In this document: positions 1 through 12,159 of the stretch, one piece after another
How the letters are laid out: each line of letters begins with the position of its first letter
Numbering within the stretch: position 1 is the stretch's first letter
Source: Ischnura elegans
Lineage: Eukaryota > Arthropoda > Insecta > Odonata > Coenagrionidae
DNA length: 64,000 bases
NCBI RefSeq assembly: GCF_921293095.1
Contig: NC_060246.1
Location: forward strand, 114,122,941-114,186,940
Direction: 5' to 3'
Translations under genes and position numbers: made by a program
The notes under the pieces: model-generated
What the model was told of the DNA's origin: nothing
Databases searched by the model: none
The model's input: the letters and a program-made list of their open reading frames with translations, nothing else

Positions 1-452
1 ATTGACTAAAGAAAATACATAATATCTGTATTGCATTTGTGGCTTTTTCTTTCCTGCCTCTAAAATTCCTTGTGATGATGACTTCATGCAAACTCAGCAA
101 AGAAAATGCTACCTCTTATGACGTCACCTACCATTAGCTACATTCAGGGCCAGCTAAAGGTTGTGAGAGGGAAAATGGAGGGAGCAGAGTGGCAGGGAAG
201 TGAAGAAGTGTCTGATTTTTCGACAGGGTAAATGTACACTTAGGTTACCGGTAGTGATGGGTCGGTTCGATTCCTCGATTCTCGGCCAAGAACCGGAATC
301 AAAAACGAGTACTTGCCAAGGCGAAAAATCGATTCCGATTCCAGCAGTACTTCAAACAAAAAAATATACGACCGCATTTCCAATAGTCATTTGAATTTTC
401 GCGCCACGTAATCGTAATAACAAAACACATATCTTCTTGGGATGTGCGAGTA

Positions 453-1418
453 CAATGAGTCCTCGTTTAACGTCACCTACCGTTCCTGAAAAATGTGACG
501 ATAAACGAAATGACGTTAATCGAAGCATAATATCCCATAAAAACAATGTAAAAATTGAATATCGGTTCCTAGACCTCACAATTCCTATGCGAAAAAATTT
601 TAGCGTATCATATCTGGGACATTTTTTACGATGGGAATGCCAAACTATGGCATAAATACGAGTTCCTGTCTTCATCGACGACAATAGCAGCAGTGACGTA
701 AATCCTTCTCCATTTTTGTATCTTCCCGCATTTGCTTTTCGGCTTTGCTATAGTGCAGTCCAATGAATGCTACCAGACGCTACAGACCGGGGATCCGGTT
801 CTCCGGTCCATAGGCCCTACCCCTATGAAAAAATTGTATAAACCTGTTTCAAAATTTTATACAATTTATACAATTGCCAAGGCAATGTATAAGATTGTAT
901 AAAATTTTGAAACAGGTTTATACAATTTTTTCATAGGGGTACCCTCGCTACGAGAATTTCTTTTCGGACCGGTCAGGAGCGAAATAAAAATGGCGGAAAT
1001 GAGCGAGGGCGGGCAAACTGGGATTATGAAATCGAAGAGATGGTTTTAATTGCGAATTTAGGCGGGTGGGCGTCATCATCGCTGAAACATCGTCGCAGTA
1101 ACAGGAACCAAAATTATTGTGAACATTGTTCTCTTGGACATTTTCGTAGAAATGTCTCTGATGCTAAAATTTGCCAAAACCGTAATCGCGATTAACAATA
1201 TACACACCGTTTTACACTTTGAATACACTGACCGTATTACCGCCCACGAAACAAACAACCTGTAACGCCTGCCTCTTCGCCTTTTTTCTCGCGCGAAATT
1301 TAAAATACGTGACGTTATCGCGAAGCGAAGGGACGATAAACGAATCACGGTCGTAAAATTTTCGTGACGTTATCGCGAAATGACGTTAAACGGGGTGACG
1401 TAGAACGAGGACTCACTG
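453..1418 (-). mobile_element. Tigger/pogo-like element, family 'GTCCTCGTTTAACGTCA', nested in hAT
   Basis: TA dinucleotides flank both ends. The inverted ends read CAATGAGTCCTCGTTTAACG on the left and, reverse-complemented, CAGTGAGTCCTCGTTCTACG on the right. The outer parts match the copy at 36169-36935 in opposite orientation. The centre (about 755-1060) differs and holds a hairpin insertion. No intact transposase is seen. Confidence 0.8.
818..941. repeat. 124-bp hairpin MITE: 48-bp perfect inverted repeat
   Basis: Positions 818-865 are the exact reverse complement of 894-941. The arm starts TACCCCTATGAAAAAATTGT. The 28-bp loop is itself nearly palindromic (CAATTGCC/GGCAATG), so the whole unit can fold as one hairpin. 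It interrupts the Tigger-like element at 453-1418. Confidence 0.9.
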
Positions 1419-4123
1419 TACTCGAAAATTCAAGTCCATCGAGTAGTTGGTACTCAACTCGAGCGTTTCGAGTAGCATTACGGATGTCGAGTCGAGTAGT
1501 TAAGGTTACAGAGCTTTCGAGGCTAGTAGGTCCAGCAATCTGCCGACAGGAAGCGCTATCATGAAACTCATGTAATAGTGCAGGTTTTAAAGCCGATAAG
1601 TCATTCTAATGCCTTGGCCTGGTAGTTTCAGCTTGCCGAATACACTATTGTTGTTGTCGACATGGGCGCCGAATACCTTTACGCCAGCCGATCGTCTTCC
1701 TACCCCGCGCACACTGGTCCGAAATCGGAAAAAGCTGGAATAAAGTCCAAAATGACCTTTTTGGGCATAGAGACTTGAAACTCAGCGTAAATACTCATAA
1801 ATCATTACCAAATATTGATTTATATGCCATTTTACATAAATGCGAACCTTCAGTGAGATACAGAGGCCCAAACACGACCAATTTTTCAATGCCACACAAG
1901 ATATCGTTTTCCCTCAAAAAATCTTTGAATTTATCCAAGTGGTTTTGCTTTGGTATGAGTTTTGTGGAATAAAAAACGCAATATTCCTTTGATCTGGTGC
2001 TTTGCCTATACTTTCAATGACTTTTGAAGATTTTGGCTCTCATCTGTATGGTTTTACAACGCAAAATAGCCGACCAGTTTTTCACGTGAAATTTGACATT
2101 AAGTAGACATTATCTTTCGTTTACGAAAAATTTAACTCGGAAAATTTGAACCGCAATATAAAGTAGAGATTTATAAAGAGTACTAAGTAGAAATCTTGAA
2201 AAGAAAGTTAGCGACGAAGGATATAAGAGCGATTTTTCAATCGCGCGTCAAGGCTGACCTACACGCTGCGGACCTCTGAGGCTCGGTAACTGAGGCCGAT
2301 TTTTCAAGTTTTTTAAAATATTAGTCCTGAAAATCGTCATTTAAAGCATGGATAATCGTCTTCATTGACTTAAAACACTAAATAGGATGTTAAAAAGGAT
2401 TATGTATAGATCGACTAGACCATTTAGCGCGCATTACTCGAGTGAAAATACTAAGGATTGGATATTTTCCGGAACCATCCCGCGCGTAAGAAATATGCCT
2501 CGGGTATTGAAGTAAAGTGAAGAGATTAAGTCAGTATGCTTAAGAGAGAGAAAAATGAACAGTTTCCGTGAAAGGCAACAAGCGATACCCTTTTTCCCTT
2601 TCCTCCCTCGCCGAGGTGAGTCGCGCGGTAGGGGGAGTTTTCACACCACAAGGCTCTTTTAGCCTTTTCTATTACTGCGTCCGTCCGATGTAATATTCAT
2701 TTGTAGCGTTTAGTTTCTTTCTTGAACTTTAAAAAGCAAGAGATTTAAAGGTTGATTGAATGACGTGAGAAGTATAGCATTTTTTTTGGCTCTACAAAAC
2801 TAAAGTTTATTTCTATAGTTGTTCGCTTCATCCACTTGAATAGGGTGGTTTCTTCCTTCATCAAAGAAAACGAAAGGCATTGATTGCGATTCGTTACCCA
2901 CCATTAGTGTATTCATAATATACAAATTATTTTGTTTTAGAAATACCGGGTTAGACGAATGGCAATGGTCCATTTTTATCCTCATTTGAAAAGGGCCAGA
3001 TTGGCGCCCATGCGATGCCACTCCACGTGACGTCACAGGGACCTAGTTTCTATACGAGAAGATAGGAGTTATACGTCGTCTGAGGTTACCATTGCATGCA
3101 TGAGGCGCAGAGCTCAGGGAAACATGTCTTAACAATCACTTATTAAAACTCGCTAAGGTCGGAAAGTTTTCCTCGTTTGATAAATTATTAATAATCCTTA
3201 TTTTAGCCAAGCGCTACCAGCCAGCAGGGTACTAGGCTAGCCGCTAGCAGCCTGCGTCGTATCAGCGCTAAGCCTCGCCTCAAGGTCACCTCGCAGGGCG
3301 GCAACGGGAACCAGAAATACGTCACGCGGAGAGGCTTCCCGACATTCATACTTAAGCGTCGCGTTTTCGCGCGCTTGAAATTTTTCACTTTTCATTTAAT
3401 CGGGAAAAATAGATATCGTCATTTAAAAATCTAAAAGCGTGAAATACGTACTCCAGGAGTAATAATCTTTCGATTTAGGCAATAAAAAAATAATAGGAAA
3501 CCACCCTATTCCATTAAGATTCAAGATCCAACAAATCGTTGATATAATTTTTAATAAAAATTCCGAAGTCTCCGAAATCTTGCAATTTTGGTGGGAAAGT
3601 ACTTGCCCAATAACAAACGTGTAGCAAAAGGCAATTTTCTGCAGGCAGTAATACTGTAACATGGAGACGTCAAAACCTGCTGGCTGAGCATGTAGAATAA
3701 TTGGATTTTCTGCTTGAGAATTTGAAAGGGCCAAATATTACATGATTCATATACGTAGTATGTAATCTTTATTACAGCTATGAAAATTCCTGTACTCAGG
3801 GCTCTCCCTTGTAGTTTGGATATATATACATATTGTCGACATAGTACGAGTGCCAATATTCTAAAGTAATACCTATCATGTAACACCACTTTTCAGGTAT
3901 GTTCTGTTTTGAAATTTAGCTATTATATTTTACTTGCATAATAATGATATGAAAGATTCTTTTGTGAACTGACTCTTTGACAGAGTAATATTTAAAAAAG
4001 TAGTTTTCTTGTTAACTGGAAGTGATATTTTTCTTGGAACCTATGGCATCAGAATCGATGGAATCGGTATCGGTAGAATCGGAATCGATAAAATTTTGGA
4101 ATCGACCCATCACTAGTTACCGG

Positions 4124-5006
4124 CCTTCGAATCACAGGCTTCAGATCGATGTGTCGTCATGGCAGACAGACCAATTACTGCGCTTCCAATAAAGGCGTGC
4201 AAATAAATGCGTAGACAGTGTCTGCGAGTGACTGAATTTGAAACATGATCAACATATCGATTTTCTTTCATCCGTCAATCATAGTTTTACAATCAAGTAA
4301 TAGAGATTTTTAAGGTTTTATGACGAAATTACAGGTTTTTCTTAAAACTTAATTAAACTTTTTCCAGGTTTTTTCACGGTACACGAAATTCGCTGTTTTA
4401 AGGTTTTCACTGTTGGGTGAGAACCCTGCTATCTAAGTACGAATTAGATTTGGGAGGGTGCAGTGCTGTCTGGGTTGGCTTAAACTATTCAGTAATTATG
4501 CAGTTTCCAAACATGCTTCTTTTTGCAATTTCTTTTCTTCTAATATAATCAGATCAGTGTCCTGAGTACCAAAATGATACTTTTTTAGGCTAAAAAAGAA
4601 AGGCTTCAGAAAAGCAGACATTCAGATTTCTACTAAGTATCTTTAAGATGCTATAAGATATTTTACATGCATCAGCTGAAGACGTTCTAGATACCTTGTA
4701 GACATTAAGAAGATATTTTGTGCCATGTGGGAAGTGTACGGTCGACGGACCTGGGAATGGGTTGGGTAACATGCAGCAAAAGCCGCGCCGAAGGCGAGCT
4801 TCCTCTAAAAATATGCATAGATTCTTGACATCTTATAGTCTTCATTGCCAACCTTTGATTTCATTTTTTTTCATTGATATTTAATATCAATGAATTGTAA
4901 AGGGGAAAAATCTCAAATCCTTCTCAACGCGATTCCATTTGAGCGAGGTTAACGAAATTTTAAGCATATAATCCTTATCACGAAGGTCATATATGGCAAT
5001 GATAGG
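4124..5006. other. No gene seen
   Basis: AT-rich DNA between two hAT insertions. I see no conserved reading frame or repeat. The last 8 bp (4999-5006) are the left target duplication of the next hAT. Confidence 0.6.
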
Positions 5007-5092
5007 TAGAGCTGTGTCGTTCATGAATGAATCGTTCAAAATGAACGATTCAATGGCATGAACCGAATGAATCGAATCCACGTTTTCCTCTC

Positions 5093-5345
5093 GAATCGTT
5101 CAAAATGAACGATTTGATAGAAGATTCAAATCCACTGAATCCAAATCGTTCAAAATGAATGAATTGTGAGGAAGATTCAAATCCACTGAATCCAAAGTGT
5201 TCAAAATGAATGAATTGTGAGGAAGAATCAAATCCACTGAATCCAAATCGTTCAAAATGAATGAATTGTGAGGAAGATTCAAATCCACTGAATCCAAAGC
5301 GTTCAAAATGAATTAATTGTGGCAAAGATTCAAATCCGCCGAATC
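5093..5345. repeat. 51-bp tandem repeat in hAT subterminal region, about 4-5 copies
   Basis: The marker TCCACTGAATCCAAA recurs at 5131, 5182, 5233 and 5284, exactly 51 bp apart. Each unit also contains GTTCAAAATGAATGAATT. Because 51 is divisible by three, it creates a false repetitive open frame on the minus strand. The unit resembles the GAATC/GTTCAAAATGAAC words near both ends of this hAT. Confidence 0.9.
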
Positions 5346-5890
5346 TATTGGTGTTTCCTTGGCACTCCTTCGCTGCACAACTAATCTTTAAAAGTCCCCT
5401 AAGGAAAGCAATAATATACACAATCAGTAGCGTAGCCATGTAAAATTCAAAGTATTGTTTATGTGGAAATGGATTCAATTAAGTTATATGTGATTCTAAA
5501 TGCCATCTCAATTAGCATAGAGAAAATAGAAGGTAATTTTCTTATACTCTAATTAATATTAGAATAATTCGATAAGTATGGTGGGGATACATAATTAAAC
5601 CAATGTAAATTCACAAACAACAGCAATAAGTAAGAAACTACAATAAACAGTAAGAATATATTATATTCCATTCCATTATCGCAGTATGTTTCCATATGGC
5701 TACTTATGGAACATGGAGGCAAACATAACCACAATTGCCCAATGTTGCCAAAAGGCAACGTGTGTTTATTTTTATTAATAATAATGATAAATAGTGCAAA
5801 TTAAAATAAAATCATTCTTTGAGTATAAGTGAACGAAAAATATGAAAAAAAAATTTTTTGATAGATTAAAAAAACTTGGGCTGGAAAGGG

Positions 5891-7756
5891 TTAATCGAGA
5901 TTATAATTTAGGAATAAAATTTTTGAAAGTTTGTTAGGTTTCAGGCTCCTCCTCCTTTCAGATAAGATGTTTCCTGCCTTGGAGAAAACTCTTTCGCATG
6001 GCACAGAGGAACCAACTATGCACAGTCTTTTCTGCATCACCAGGAAAAGTCTTGGGAATGTTCCTTGATTTTTGCACCACCACTGAAGAGGATCTTCATG
6101 CCATAGAAGATGTGGTTCCTTCAAATATTTATCCACTTCAGTTATAGCAGCAGCAGTTGGGGACCTATCACAGATTTTGTGTTGCACAAGAGAATCTAAG
6201 TGCTTCCACACACACCCAGATGTTTCCAACTCCATTCTAATTTCCTGGCTAGGACCTGGGGCTTCATCGACAAGAGAAACAGCTGTTGCTTTTCTAACCA
6301 AATTATTTTTAGCTTTTTCGATAGCTTTATGACTATCGAAGCCCTTATTTTTGAAACGAGGGTCTACCATGGATGCCTCAGCTAACAGAGGTATGTCCTC
6401 AATATGCGAGAACCTCCTCTCCATCTCACTCTTAATTTTTGCCAAAAATTTTGACACTTCCTCTTCCTGATCATCAAAATTCAGGGTCTCTAAGTACCTC
6501 TTCATGCCTTGAGTGAGGGGTATTAATTTTGATGCTGTCACATGTGTTTCTGAGCTAACTTCTAGAGTAACCTCGTAGCATGGCAATAAAATATGACATA
6601 ACTTTTCAGTGATTTCAAAATCTTTTTGTGTTAATGTTGCCTCTGTTATAAGTAGAACTAGGGTGGATAATAGAGGCTCTTTGTTTCTTAAAATGGATTG
6701 AAACATGATGTACATGGAATTCCACCTAGTTGGCACCTCCTGCTTCAAAGTGGGGTAGCTCCCTTGGGGAGACAGCATTTGCACAAGTTTGTGATGGGCA
6801 GCAGGACCCCTCTTAAAAAATTCCACCACTTTCTTAACCCTATTTTGGAGGTCCTTGACCTCTACTAATGCATTTTGCACTATAAAATTTAGGGTGTGAG
6901 CGAAACATGGGATGTGTGTCCAACCTAGAATTTTAGCTGCAGCCAACATGTTTCCTGCACTGTCAGGTATAAGTGCCACCACTTTACCGTTCAAGTCCCA
7001 GCTTCTAATAATGCGATGAATCTCATCTGCAATATTAGTGGCTGTATGCCTATCCGTGAAATAGATGCAATCCAGCAGGGCCGATTGCAATTGCCCATTG
7101 CAAATAAAATGGGCTGTTACAGCCAAATAGCTATCATTTGTAGCCGAAGTCCACCCATCTGCTGTAATTGAACAGAAAGCTACTTTTTTAATTTTTTCCT
7201 TAAGTTCCATTGCTGTTTTTGAGTACAGAAGCTCTAAATAATTATTGGCCAAAGTTTTCCTGGATGGTGGATGGTAATTGGGGTTCAACAGATGGAGGAA
7301 TGACTTAAATGCTGGCTGCTCAACTAAACTAAATGGCAGATATTGGGACACAATTAACTTCACCAACCCTTCATCAATACTTTGGCTGGTCTTCAAGGCT
7401 AATGGACGGTGAATATACTGCTTCATTGTTGTTTGCAATGAGGAGCCAGAGGAATTTCCTTGAGGAATATCAATGCTTGCATCAGGATGCTGTGGTAGGG
7501 AGCTCGCAGAGGCTGAAGTAGATGGTACTTGTTATACCTGCTCCCCACTCTCATTGGAGCTATGGCAGGTCCTTTTTGAGGCATTGCCATCAAGACTGAT
7601 AGATGGGTGCTTCAATTTTATATGGCGGAATAAATTTGAGGTGCATTCAGACTTAAATGAGTACTGGTGCTTACAAAACAAGCATTCAGCTGACTCTGCA
7701 GATATGTTTTGGAAGTAATGCCATACTTCGCTTCTTCTCCTTTTGGAATCCATCAT
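5891..7756 (-). pseudogene. hAT transposase with BED zinc finger, one in-frame stop
   Basis: One frame runs 622 codons from ATG 7756-7754 to the end at 5891, interrupted only by TAA at 7534-7532. The N-terminal part (74 residues) is a BED-type finger: VWHYFQN, AECLFC, then FRHIKLKH. After the stop, the frame continues through a Ser-rich linker into the RNase H-like core: ADGWTSATNDSYLAVTAHF, the HIPCFAHTLNFIVQNAL block and TRWNSMY. It ends in the hAT dimerisation block CERVFSKAGNILSERRRSL. The frame is otherwise open, so the insertion looks recent. An internal ATG at 7438 could in principle start a 515-residue product without the DNA-binding finger. Confidence 0.93.
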
Positions 7757-8256
7757 CTGGAAAAACTCAAGATCATGAATTCCTGTCTAATAACTATAAA
7801 CGTATTTGATTTATTATATATTTCTCAATAAATGGCACTTATTCATCACCTACTAGAGAGTTAAGTACTTAATACCTCAATACTCTTACCAAAATAATCC
7901 TACTATGTAATCGCAATGGCTTATATATGTATGCAGAAGTCAATAAGGATCGTCTTTTCAGAAAGTGCGATCTGTAAGGACTTCAGCGTTTGGTCAAAAT
8001 TGCTCGAGCGGCGGTAATTTCCCAGAAAAATTCCAGTTTTAATTCTCGGTTAACAGAAAACTCGAATGCAGGTGATGCGTGCTAGCTGTTAACGTTGCTT
8101 CATGCATCTATGCAGTAATGGCATTAAATGAAAAAGGAATCAAATAGTCTTTATATAGTGGACTACTCGCTATAAAACCTAAAATTATTTGTGGAGTTAT
8201 GTTGAGAGATAAAAAAGAAAAAAATCCTTTTAATTGCTCGGTAATTTTTTTTCATT

Positions 8257-8303
8257 TTTGTAAATAAGGACATTTAATAAGTTTAAATGTCCTTATTTAC
8301 AAA
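8257..8303. repeat. 21-bp perfect inverted repeat with 5-bp loop
   Basis: TTTGTAAATAAGGACATTTAA at 8257-8277 is mirrored at 8283-8303. It lies within the hAT, between the transposase start and the right end. Confidence 0.9.
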
Positions 8304-8770
8304 TTTGAAATTTGGAAAAATAAAATTAATTAATCATATTGAGCAGAAATATGTCGTGTATAATGCAGTGCCAACTATTATTTAAGAAGGATAAATAACA
8401 TGACCAGTCCTTGCAGATTAGACTTGCTTTCTTTTTATACTCGGCGAAAATGTTCATCAAGCAGAATTCATAACAGCCAATCGATTGAATAATCACAATG
8501 TAATTATATGAAATTCGGGGAAGGAGTTTTGAGGAGAATGAAATCTTGTGATGACGAAAAATATTTTTTTGTGACACCCAGATTTAGTACAGTATTCACT
8601 CATAAGATTTGAAATGCAGTAATCGACAGATTTACAAGGATTCGAGAATCATGGATTCGAGACTCACACGGTTCATTATGAACGATTTAAAGAACCGAAT
8701 CATTGCCAAGAATCAAATCCCATGAACCGAATCTACAAAATGAACCGAAATTCCCACCTCTAATGATAGG

Positions 8771-10260
8771 CATTCCACGTCAACTATTTTTCTAGTAGTC
8801 CCAACTTTAGACATGTGATATCGGGCTTACTTTGCATACGATTTAGAAAATACTTGCATTATTATGTTTGGCATAAAATTGCAAACACTTTCCGAAGACG
8901 TGACAGGAACGAAATCGGGTAATAATTTGATCCATTATACGTCCTCATGCTATCGTGGAGTTGGGAAATCGTTGAAGGTAAATTTTCGCATTCGTGCAAG
9001 AACACACGTGGTACGTGTTCATGCATGGTGAAACCAGGCCTTACAGCTATTTTCCCACAATTCACTAATCATGCAAGTAAATCTGTTACCTAGAATCCTT
9101 TTTAGGGAACCGGAACAACTTATGCACGTCAGATTTCGGACAGCCAGCCTTGCACTGCATATACTTGATGTGTTTTGGCACCCACGACGGCTGCATATCG
9201 AATTACCCTGAAAATTAAAACAAAGCACGCTATAAGGAGTTTGCAAACAAAATTTGAGGCCTGTGGTATAAATTAAATAACAAAAGACCAATCATAAAAT
9301 ATAGCTCTTGAGGGTGGATAATTAAGCATTCGATATAACCCGACCCTTTATCCAATCATTTATTTACCACTAGCCACCACTCACCACTCTCGCTTCTCTT
9401 TGCCAACAATTTGTTACCATAGGAGGCGTCAAGATGTATTACACAAGCATATATTGTCCCTGGTCACCCTTAAATTACCGTTCGTACTGGACAAAAATAC
9501 ATTCGCTGCTAAACCGCTGCACCTGTTGAACCATCACCACACATCACCAATTATGTTCACTGATGTTCACGCCGCTGACCGACCATGCCGACATGCCCAC
9601 CATGTTACCCTTTGATCTTATTGGCTAATGATCATGTGACACTTACATTTGTCATGATTTTGTCAATGAACAATTTTCAATGACTTATATTTTCAAAAAT
9701 TAATATTCTTTTCATAGAGACTGTTAATTTCATGCCAAATCTAATTTATTGGTAGAATTAGGAGAATATGGAGTGTGTGGACTTGATCACGTGACTCTAG
9801 CAGGCGCAAAACTTAAATGGGCCAAGCGAGAAAAATATTGCATTGATCAAGCTGTGCATCTATGTTCATTCATTTATTGCACGAAATACAGAAATACTTG
9901 TATTTTACTTACATAGGCAACTATCCGTTAAAGATTAAGATAAGAAACATCTACAACGTGAAGAAGTTCTAATAAAAAATTAAGTAATAATGAATCAAAA
10001 CGAACATTTTAATGTTCCTGATCGACTTCGTAGCTTCCTTGGCAAAATTATCAAAATCAGCGGAATTTTATTTCTTTTCCGCAGAAATCTGGCAATAGGC
10101 CTAAGGTACCAGGGTCGTAGCCATGATTATATTGGTAAGGGAGCAGAAAGGTTATAAGGTCGCGCAATTCTATTAAACATACTTTTTTTATTTTGCTTTT
10201 TGCTCAGCAGTCCATATATATACAGCATCCACTTCGTCCAGTATATTCCACAACCTTCCA
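8771..10260. other. No gene seen; one MITE-end-like motif
   Basis: About 9020-9045 contains GTGAAACCAGGCCTTAC, inverted relative to GTAAGGCCTGGTTTCA near 26682, so a MITE end is possible. No other feature is supported. Confidence 0.4.
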
Positions 10261-10261
10261 C

Positions 10262-10400
10262 GGGAGAGAATGACACCTCGGTAGCTTAACTGGCTAAAGC
10301 AATCCGCTGTACTTCGATCGATCGAGGGAATTGGGTTCACATTCCAGGCAAATGATTTTTTCTCAGTGGATTTTTCGCTCAACTATTATACATATGCATT
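10262..10400 (+). mobile_element. tRNA-derived SINE-like sequence
   Basis: A box-like TAGCTTAACTGG and B box-like GGTTCACATTCC lie about 45 bp apart, followed by AATGATTTTTTCTCAGTGGA. A similar B box plus tail occurs near 51490. It does not fold as an intact tRNA gene by eye. Confidence 0.5.
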
Positions 10401-10689
10401 GCTGGGGGTTTGTAGTCACAGTAAAATGCTTGCAGTTCAAGTAGCACAGCTTGGGCGGTGCCCCACCCACCTCCCTGGCTACAGCCTTTCATGGAATAAA
10501 TATGTATAGGTACTTGCTTCTGGTATCATATAAGGGAGTTGAAATCCTTAAGCCCATTGTACCATCGGTATCAGGGTTAGAGATATATGTAGTTACCAGC
10601 ACCGACTTTGCACTTGCACAGCCTAATACATAATACGTTCTCATTCATAACCTGTATATATGGTTCAGAATGCACAAATGATAGGGTAG

Positions 10690-11650
10690 GGGACGGAGAA
10701 CCTGAGTGGACAACTGTTGGCCGAGGAGTGAGGAAAGGCTGTCCCCTATCTCTGTAGCTTTTTGACATGTACACTAAGGAGATGGTAAGAGATGCATGGG
10801 ATGAACTGGAAGCTGGAGTAAAAGTGGGAGGAAAGATGTTAAAATCAGTGAGGTTCACATAGGATCAGGCAAGGATTAGACAGTCAGTGAGGGGGCTGCA
10901 GGCTCTAGTGGATGCGTTAGACAAACATTTCGAGGGGCATGGAATGAGAATTAATCGCAAGAAGACCAAGGTTATGTCATTTTGCCAAGCATTTGAGCAA
11001 GGAAAGTGAGGCTTGAGGTAAAAGTTGGTGGAGAAAAACTTGGGCAGGCAGAGAAATTCAATTACATATTTGGGCAGCACAGTAGAGGAAAACGGATAAA
11101 GCAGTTAGGACATCAGGATGAGAGTTTCTTTAGAAAAGGAGGTGTTCATATACAGGGAGGAGCTTATCAGAGGATCATTATGAAAGAGTTTAAAGAATAG
11201 GTTACTGAAGATCCTGATCTGAAGGGTAGCGCTTTACTTTGTGGAAACCTGGACACTTAGGAAGGAACAGAGAAGACTGGATGAATTCAAGATGTGGATG
11301 TGGAGAAGAATGGAGAAGGTTTAGTAGATGGAGAGGAGGAGGAATGACGAAGTGCTGGACATAGTGGTTGAGGAGAGGCAGCTTTTAGATGAGATACGCA
11401 GGAGATAGACGGTATGAATTGTGCCAGTCTTTGTAGGGAGGGAATGTTGAAAACACGCGTTAGAGGGTAGAATGCAAGGTAAATGGGGAAGAGGAAGGAA
11501 GATAAAGGATTTGTAGGTAGAATGAAAGGGAGTAGGCCTTATTGTAAATTGAAGAGATGACTCAATGAAGGGGAGGCTTCTTAGTACTCCATGAGAACCT
11601 AGCTTAATCGGTACAATGCTTCAATAATAATTGTTTAAAAAAAAAACAAA
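10690..11650 (+). mobile_element. Non-LTR retrotransposon remnant (reverse transcriptase C-terminal part)
   Basis: Across several frames the plus strand reads GVRKGCPLS (RT motif), LFDMYTKEMVRDAW, GMRINRKKTKVM and YLGSTVEENG, then degenerate endonuclease-side text. The catalytic FADD-like box is destroyed (reads FT, stop, D). It ends near AATAATAATTG and an A-run at about 11640. It is 5' truncated, with many stops and frameshifts, and is inactive. Confidence 0.75.
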
Positions 11651-12097
11651 ATAATTACTGCTTTAACAAATAAGATAAGCCCGGCTTGATTGCAGTTGCT
11701 CACTTAAAATTAATGGGGCATATTTTGTAAGTGCACTTTCTCTAGATGCTTAAGTTTTTCATACTTGACCATGTTAATGTAAGGGGTGATATTATTTTCA
11801 GCACCCTTTGGTTGCAACCTTGTTTTTATGTGATGCACAAGGCAATAATTTTAAAAAGAAGTGATCTCCTGAACAATATGCAAAGCCTAGCGAACTAAAG
11901 TGTTACATATTGATTTGTGGAAGGACACAAACAAAGAAACAAAATGCCATCTACTCTGTGCTACATCTCTTGGTGTCACAAAAATGAACTTTTATATTTA
12001 CTGCCAAAGAATCCATAGGAATACCAATTAACATTCCATGGAGAGTGATCTTTTCCACCTTGATTCACTTTTACCCCATTAACACCTTGAGTGCGGC

Positions 12098-12159
12098 ATG
12101 ACGTGATATCACGTCATGGTGCGCTATCCCCTGGTGCTGATGACGTGATATCACGTCAT
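12098..12159. repeat. Two copies of palindrome TGACGTGATATCACGTCA
   Basis: The 18-bp perfect palindrome occurs at about 12100-12117 and again at about 12141-12158, inside the left end of the piggyBac. A third copy lies near the right end at about 15000-15017. Confidence 0.9.

Larger units (their letters stand above)
252..4115. mobile_element. hAT-type element with 8-bp target duplication (non-autonomous or decayed)
   Basis: The ends are inverted: TAGTGATGGGTCGGTTCGAT at 252 and GGAATCGACCCATCACTA ending at 4115. The same 8-bp direct repeat, GTTACCGG, flanks both (244-251 and 4116-4123), as expected of hAT insertion. GAATCG-type words cluster near both ends. No transposase reading frame is visible. 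The interior carries a later Tigger-like insertion (453-1418) and otherwise unassigned AT-rich DNA. The 1420-1510 stretch is rich in CTCGAG-type palindromes. The element sits outside any host gene. Confidence 0.85.
5007..8762 (-). mobile_element. Nearly complete hAT transposon with 8-bp target duplication
   Basis: Direct repeats ATGATAGG flank it at 4999-5006 and 8763-8770. The inverted ends are TAGAGCTGTG at the left and, reverse-complemented, TAGAGGTGGGAATTTCGGTT at the right. Inside are a BED-finger/hAT transposase on the minus strand (5891-7756), a 51-bp tandem repeat (5093-5345) and a 21-bp-arm hairpin (8257-8303). The size of 3.76 kb fits an autonomous hAT. Confidence 0.92.

Noticed and set aside
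352-684. Open frame similar to one at 36694-36915 (MKTGTRI..AI.WHSHRKKC)
   Set aside because: The two frames are parts of the same non-autonomous Tigger-like repeat. Similarity reflects shared repeat DNA; no domain is recognisable.
5050-5478. Repetitive 142-residue open frame (GFSGFESSSQFIHFE units)
   Set aside because: It is the translation of a 51-bp tandem repeat inside the hAT; the period is divisible by three, so the frame stays open by chance.
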